Source: Calliopum simillimum
Lineage: Eukaryota > Arthropoda > Insecta > Diptera > Lauxaniidae
Assembly: GCA_951812925.1 (NCBI GenBank)
Contig: OX638368.1
Coordinates: 152,630,492 to 152,694,491, forward strand
Reading direction: 5' to 3'
DNA: 64,000 nucleotides
Each line of letters starts with the position of its first letter. The first letter of the stretch is position 1. The notes beneath the pieces are model-generated. The model saw nothing but the letters and a program-made list of their open reading frames with translations, had not been told where the DNA came from and searched no databases. Below are positions 58,434-64,000 of the stretch, one piece after another. A program made the position numbers and the translations under genes.

Positions 58434-59560
58434 AGTGGGCGGTGTCACGCCCCTAAATGAAAAACACGCTCTCACGGCTAAACCGCTGCATCGATTTTAA
58501 AGAAATTTGGCATGGAGATAGGGTTAGTCTAAGAAACGATAATATGACCATTATATTTTTGAGTGAGCGGTGCCACGCCCTTAAATGTAAAAAACGCTCT
58601 CATGGCTAAACCGCTGCATTGATTTTAACGAAATTTGGTATGGAGATAGGGCTAGCACCATGGAACGATAACATGATCAAAATGTTTTTCAGTGGGCGGT
58701 ACCAGAGATGCGCATGATGTCCATTCAAACGCTTTTATGAGACATTCGCAAAAAAACGAGCCGAGAATCATCACTAGACAACAAACGCACGAAACGAATG
58801 CAAGCACGACAGTAGCCAAAAAAATGCAACGAGCATCGCCGACACGAAGGCGAAAAGCAATAGAGGCAGTGAAGAAGGCAACGAACAATCTGAGCTTTGC
58901 TGACACGAAGTCGAAAAGCAATGAAGGCAGTGAAAAAGGTAACGAGTATTGTAAAAAGCAACAAATAGTTCACTCATGCACTCGGCGTGAAGTCTTTTCA
59001 AATTTCGGTGCAATTTCGGTAAAATAAATAATATGGGCATATATCGTCCCTATACAAGTGAAAAAAGCTAAGCCAGTTTTTCGAGTTTTGAGATATTTCA
59101 TGTTCAAAAATTTAAAACTTGCTCGTTGCTTTTACCAATATTCGTTGCCTTTTTGATTGTCTTTATTGCTTTCGCCTTCGTGTTTGCCGAAGTTCGTTGC
59201 GTTTTATTTTGACCAAGCGTCAACACTGCAGCACACTACTCGCTGCTGTCGATGTTGAATGAAAGCAAGGCAAAGACAACGAAAATATGAAGAGCAGCTA
59301 AACACGAGCTCTTCATTTGAGATCTCTGGGCGGTACCAAGCCCCCAAATGGAAAAATACTCTTACGGCGAAACTACTGCATACGATTTTTATGAAATTTG
59401 GTATAGATATAGGGTAAGCACTATTTAGCACGATGCTTTTTAGTAGGAGTTACACCCCTCTCAATGGAAAGCACGATATTGCAACTAAGATGATGCACCG
59501 ATGCAGATAATCCCAAGCCCTAAGGAAGAATATTAAAAACTTTTTGTGTTTTATCGACCA
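58434..59560 (+). repeat. About 129-bp tandem repeat, interrupted by an insertion
   Basis: Units start AGTGGGCGGTGTCACGCCCC at 58434, AGTGAGCGGTGCCACGCCCT at 58563 and AGTGGGCGGTAC at 58691. The third unit continues after the inserted element at 59329 (GGCGGTACCAAGCCCCCAAA) and is followed by a diverged fourth unit near 59440. Each carries GGCTAAACCGCTGCAT-like and GAAATTTGGTATGGAGATAG blocks. Confidence 0.75.
58703..59328. mobile_element. Non-autonomous hAT-like element with 8-bp target duplication
   Basis: GGCGGTAC at 58695-58702 is repeated at 59329-59336. The 626-bp insert begins CAGAGATGCGCATGATG and ends TTTGAGATCTCTG, so both ends read CAGAGAT inward, the CAGRG-type start seen in hAT transposons. 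Inside are diverged repeats of a GACACGAAGGCGAAAAGCAA unit (58838 and 58900) with a partial inverted counterpart near 59165-59200. No transposase. The frames across it are artefacts of the repeat. Confidence 0.8.
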
Positions 59561-59564
59561 AGGA

Positions 59565-62500
59565 AGGGTATTAAACTCTTTTCTTTATTTTATGGTCAAA
59601 TCGAAATGGTCGAATTTTGGCCGCAAGGCGAACTCTAGCAATATTAATTTTTTTTAAACAAGCCCGGATAAACAAATAGACACTCTTTTCAATAGTTGAA
59701 GCCCTCAAACTCACTATGGACCACATAGATAAGATTTTACTATAAATTTTCAATAAAATATTAAATTTTATTAGCTTTTATTTTATGTTTGTATTTGTAA
59801 TTGTATTAGCCTTCCACACAGCCATATTGAAACTGATGCCATTGTTAAAACGCATAAAAAGCTTTTGTTTATAAATTTGTTCCAGTTGAGTTCTGACTTT
59901 TTTATTTGCATTAAGTTTTTAAATTATTTATATGGTTTTTTTCAAATTTGAATAAAAAAAATAGCATGCAACTTTTTATTTAGGTTTTTTATTGTCATAT
60001 TTGCCTTTGGAAAATATGGCACCTGCCATATTGCTGGCAATTGATAGCATTCTTGCATTGGTTTTGTTTGTGATTTTTATTATTTATTATTTGTGTGCGT
60101 TTTACATGTACATATATTTGTGTGTATTTTAACAGTAATGGATTAAAGTATTATAAATTTAATAAAAATTAAAATTTTAATTTTGAACAGCAGCCTTTGT
60201 GCAATTCTGCTGATATATAATAAAAGATATTGCTTTCCGAAATGGAATTAAAATTTATTTGCAGTTAATTAGCCGCTTTATACTAAAACAAAAAATGATT
60301 TAATGCGGTGCTTTAGATATTTTTTATAATTTTGCATAATAATTGCTAGTGCATTAATGCGAAAGTTAAACTGTCATTGAAGTGTTTGAAAGTCTAAAAC
60401 AGTTGTCAGAAAATTTCAACAAATTTCAAAAAGTAAAAAAAAAATTGTCGAAAAAACATTGATATATTAAAAAATTTAAACAACCCAACAATTTTTTTTT
60501 TTTGGAAAAAAAAACTTTAACAAAATAGTCAAATAAAAAGCAAGCATAGGACATCAGCCAATATTATTTTGCTAAAAGACTTAACAATAAAAATGTTTAC
60601 CAAAGAGCTTAAAACTAACTGGCTGCGTTCTACCGCAAAAATGTTGCCATTAAAAATGGATTTCCATTTAAAACTGTACAATAAATTAAATTTAAGAGCC
60701 ATTGATTTTTCGCCACACTCATACATACATACATACATATAAATTGCAAGTTAAAAATTGCAGTTCAATGTTTTTTTATTTCCAATTCGCTAGCTAGTTT
60801 TTCAATAAAAAACAAAATAAATAATATGAGTGAAGTGTTAAAATATAAATGAAACACTTTCTGCTTAAAATTTTATCGGCTGGAAATTAAGGAATAAGGA
60901 TAAATTTTTTCAGAATAGTCCCAGGAATCTCATATTTTTCGGTGTTCTACCGACTTTTACCCACCTTATAGTGGGCATAAACTCTTTGCGTTGTTATCAA
61001 TTTCATTTTAAAAAATCAAAAAATTATTTTCTTTGAGATTATGTCACTTGTAAACGTATGATATTTTTCCCATTATGGTTTGAACTGATTTTCCTCGCTT
61101 GGTACTTACACGAGCGCGTTACTCAATTTGTTCCATAATTGAGATTTTATTCGGGATTGGCTCTTCAAAAAGAACTGATCCGAAAAATCAAATGCAAAAT
61201 GTATTAGGGTAACCGAAGGATATATTGAAAAGGAAAAATAAGTTGTTTTTTTTTAATATGTTCCACTCCTTACCCTCCATTCCGCGGCCTTAAAAACATC
61301 CATTTATAGAATAATTCAATTTCTGAAGTCTTTTTTAAATAAAATATATTTTTGGAAGGCATGACCGCACTATTATTTAGCATTTTCCGATACTAATACA
61401 CTGTGAAAATTTCGTAGAGTCCGAAAATCGAGCAATTTGATATGCTGTAATGTATATTTTACAAATATAACAAGTTCAAATTAAATTCATAATTGAATTA
61501 CACAGCACAACATTCAATTGATATTTTAGTGTTGCCCATACGTCATGTAGCACAAACCAAATAACGTATATATTTGCAAACAAAATTTAAGTCATAAAAA
61601 CTAATTTAAAACCAACAGTGTGCTACCACAGCGAGCTGCTTAAAGTAAACTCTCAAAAAAAATGGCATAAAGCGTTATAAAAAACATGCCTGACGGTATG
61701 TAACCTCTTCAATAAATCTTAATAAATCGCCACACATTTTTAAGGTTGTTTTTGAAGTTTTCTTTTTGCTTTTGTGTTGTGTTTATCATCATAATTTTTC
61801 ACTTTACATTTTATTTTATTTTTTGCATTACTTTTTCTTTTCTCTTTTGTTTCTTTTGGATATATTTATTACATACGCTTTATTATACCGACCACCATAC
61901 ATACGTTCCTGCGCCTATGTCTATGCAATGATGGCGTTGAAATAGCAAAGCAGTCAGGACATAAAATATGTTAACTATAACAGCAGCTGTGCTGTGCCTG
62001 TTTAACAGCCGAATTTTGCATAAAAAGAAGCGTAACAGTTTTTCAGTAAAGAAAATGCAAAAAAAAAACGAAAAAAATTATTCGAAAATTGGCAAGTGTG
62101 CTTTTGACATGTGGCAACTTACTTGGTATCGCATAAAAATGTTGTCATAAATTTTGTGCATTTTTTATACCTCAGATTTAAGTTAAACAATTTATATGTG
62201 CGTCTTTTCTTGGAGAATTTTATGGAATTTTATTTGTATTTCTTAAATTAAATACAATAAAATTAAAATTTGCTTTGTTTTAAATAAAATAAATCAAAAT
62301 ATCAAAAGAATATTTTATATATTCTTTGAAACTTAGTTAAAAGTGAAAACAAACATTCCATAAATTCAAACAAAAAAAGACTGAAAGTTACAAAGTTCAA
62401 AAATCGATTTTTTAATCAGATGCTCAAAACACACATATGATGATATACATAAAGGTTAAACCCCATTTTGCCCACTGGACATAGTGCTATAAATAATGCA

Positions 62501-62945
62501 CATTTTTCATTGTCAGTGCATAAAGGAAAGGGAAATCAGCATAAAAAAATGCAACATTGAAATGTTTTGAGGTAAATCCCTACTAACTGAAATGGATATC
62601 TATGCACGCATTAATGCGCCAGTGGCAAAAAAAAATTAAAATGCTGCTGCATCAAAAATATCCAACAACTAATTGCCAAAACATTAAATGTTGTGAAAAA
62701 GTTATGTAGGTGAAATTTCAGTCATACCAATGATGTTGCTTAGCAACTAAAGTGCTCCAAAAATAAAAAAATTTTGTGTTTTCATTGACGTTTTATTTCA
62801 TTTTTGTAATTTCTCTTACTTATAACCTCTCTTCCTTATATAAAAATTTATTTTCTCCTTTTCAATATATTCTTCTGCTACCCTGCAATATTTTTCATTT
62901 AATCTTTTAGGTCATTAGACTTGCAACTATTGCCGACAAAACAAA
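59565..62945. other. Upstream mesh intron; no gene seen
   Basis: Homopolymer- and AT-rich, with a (CATA)n run near 60720. A CTCCATTCCGCGGCCTTAAA block at 61277 resembles CTTCATTCCGCGGACTTAAG at 63553, suggesting a shared transposon end. I looked for the missing N-terminal mesh exons on the - strand and saw none. Confidence 0.45.
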
Positions 62946-62949
62946 TCAG

Positions 62950-63570
62950 TCGCAAATAAATTTTCAAAAAAAAGAGCAAATCGAGCACAGCACTATTATA
63001 AATATCTTCACCAAGTAAGAAAAATCAGTTGTCCGAGAAAACTATGGCTTACATAGTTCGAGCTGACCACTCCGGAAATCATTCAAAAAGTCAAAAAAAA
63101 AAATATAGAAAGATGCCCGACTAAAGAAGACAAAGCTCGGAGAAACGGTTGGAGTATCAGATACAACCACTTAAAAAATTATTTACGACTTTTCCATGAC
63201 TAACGTTAGCCCAAGATGGGTGCCGAGAAAGCTCACAAAACCTCAAAAAAAAAGAACGCATCTGTTCATAAGAGCCATGTTGCGGTGGTCGCACTGCAGA
63301 AGGTTGGCTTCGAAATTTTTGCCCACCCACCTTACAGTCCTGACCTGGCTTCTAGCGATTATTAAATGTCCAAAAAAATTTTTTTTAATTTTTTGCGGAA
63401 AAATTTTCAAATGAAGAATTGGAGCACTTGATTTCAGTGTTTTTTTTTTTTCATACTAAGACTAAACATTTTTTTTCGAAGGTATGCATAAGTTCATTGA
63501 AAGATCTAAAATTTGTATAATAGTAGCAAAAGAATTTATTGCACTCTTTAACCTTCATTCCGCGGACTTA
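62950..63570 (+). pseudogene. Mariner-type transposase remnant, C-terminal part
   Basis: At 63195-63245 MTNVSPRWVPRKLTKPQKKR resembles the WVP--LT--QK motif before the catalytic core. After a deletion or frameshift, 63262-63353 reads KSHVAVVALQKVGFEIFAHP and PYSPDLASSDY, the last catalytic region (HPPYSPDLAPSD in the family). Stops and lost segments make it inactive. It sits in the intron upstream of the mesh NIDO exon. Confidence 0.75.
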
Positions 63571-63574
63571 AGAC

Positions 63575-64000
63575 CATCCCCTCGAACATGTATGTATGCT
63601 GGAGTAATATATTAAATCGAAAGTGCAAAATTATCAGAAGTAATAATATTTGTGGTCACCACTGTGCCTAATAAAAAAGCCTAAAAGAATGCAAGGAATT
63701 TTTGCTACAAGTTTAAATAAACATTTACAGCAAAAAAAGTTTCTTGTTATTATTAAAGCAATCTTTCGAACAGCATTGTGTGCTTTTTTAATGGGACTAA
63801 AACTGTTAAAAACATCTCGAAAACTTCACTCTGCTACTAAAATCCCGAGTTAAAAAATACAATGGAATAATAACTCAAGTAAGTTGGTTCTGAATGGCAA
63901 GTTTCAGCAAAAAAGTATTTAAGTATTAATACGCAAGACCAAAACTTGTCCATCTTTTTTTGCTATGTTAGAAATGGAGTACGACTTTAAATTATACACC
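63575..64000. other. No gene seen at the right edge
   Basis: Short frames only. The last 100 bp (around 63925-64000) resembles 48350-48425 (ACGCAAGA, then TTTGCTATGTTAGAAATGGA), so a dispersed repeat is entering or ending here. Confidence 0.4.

Noticed and set aside
58692..59027. 111-residue frame rich in Lys, Arg, Thr
   Set aside because: It runs across the hAT-like insertion and its internal repeats; the overlapping frames on both strands repeat the same units, so it is not a gene.

Overview
The window is animal nuclear DNA from a higher (brachyceran) fly. It is very AT-rich and repeat-dense, with long introns, GT-AG splice sites and dipteran mobile elements (mariner, hAT-like, jockey-clade and RTE-clade LINEs, mini-me-like repeats). 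It could be a tephritid or a related family; the species cannot be fixed from the sequence alone. Almost every short open reading frame here is noise or transposon debris.

Two host genes are visible and they face each other tail to tail. (1) On the + strand at 6461-6842 is the last coding exon of a soluble guanylate cyclase beta subunit (Drosophila Gycbeta100B type). Its earlier exons lie left of the window. (2) On the - strand from 56575 down to 30033 is most of mesh, the septate-junction membrane protein with NIDO, IPT, AMOP, vWD and Sushi domains. I placed 11 shared internal exons plus two alternative last exons. All junction phases agree: the coding sequence in the window adds up to 1189 residues ending in the long tail, or 969 ending in the short tail. 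The signal peptide and first part of the NIDO region are not seen and probably lie beyond 64000.

The most interesting biology is the pair of mesh terminal exons. The Sushi exon (37970-38157) ends in phase 1 and can join either 36926-36070 (membrane segment plus about 250 cytoplasmic residues ending in the PDZ-ligand-like TEV) or, 7 kb further on, 30229-30033 (a similar membrane segment with a tail of about 35 residues and no such motif). The two exons start in the same phase and align across the membrane segment, so they look like duplicated, mutually exclusive last exons.

The rest is intronic or intergenic and unusually rich in long inverted repeats: 32731-33837 (arms about 500 bp), 13663-14888, 9497-10077, 40341-42835, 44856-46059, 30740-31215, 50950-51460, 49293-49536 and smaller hairpins. 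Recognisable mobile elements include a jockey-clade LINE (720-2800), an RTE-clade 3' end (22390-22880) and a 52-bp RTE insertion (4557-4608). DNA transposons include mariner remnants (about 28090-28970, 41743-42420, about 62950-63570), a pogo/Tigger-like remnant with a PHD-like end (about 31485-32730), a hAT-like insertion with an 8-bp target duplication (58703-59328), and two elements with clear terminal inverted repeats (20106-20970 and 54650-55490). A short motif, AAATAACGCCCAA, is repeated many times in both orientations inside the mesh intron just before the long last exon.
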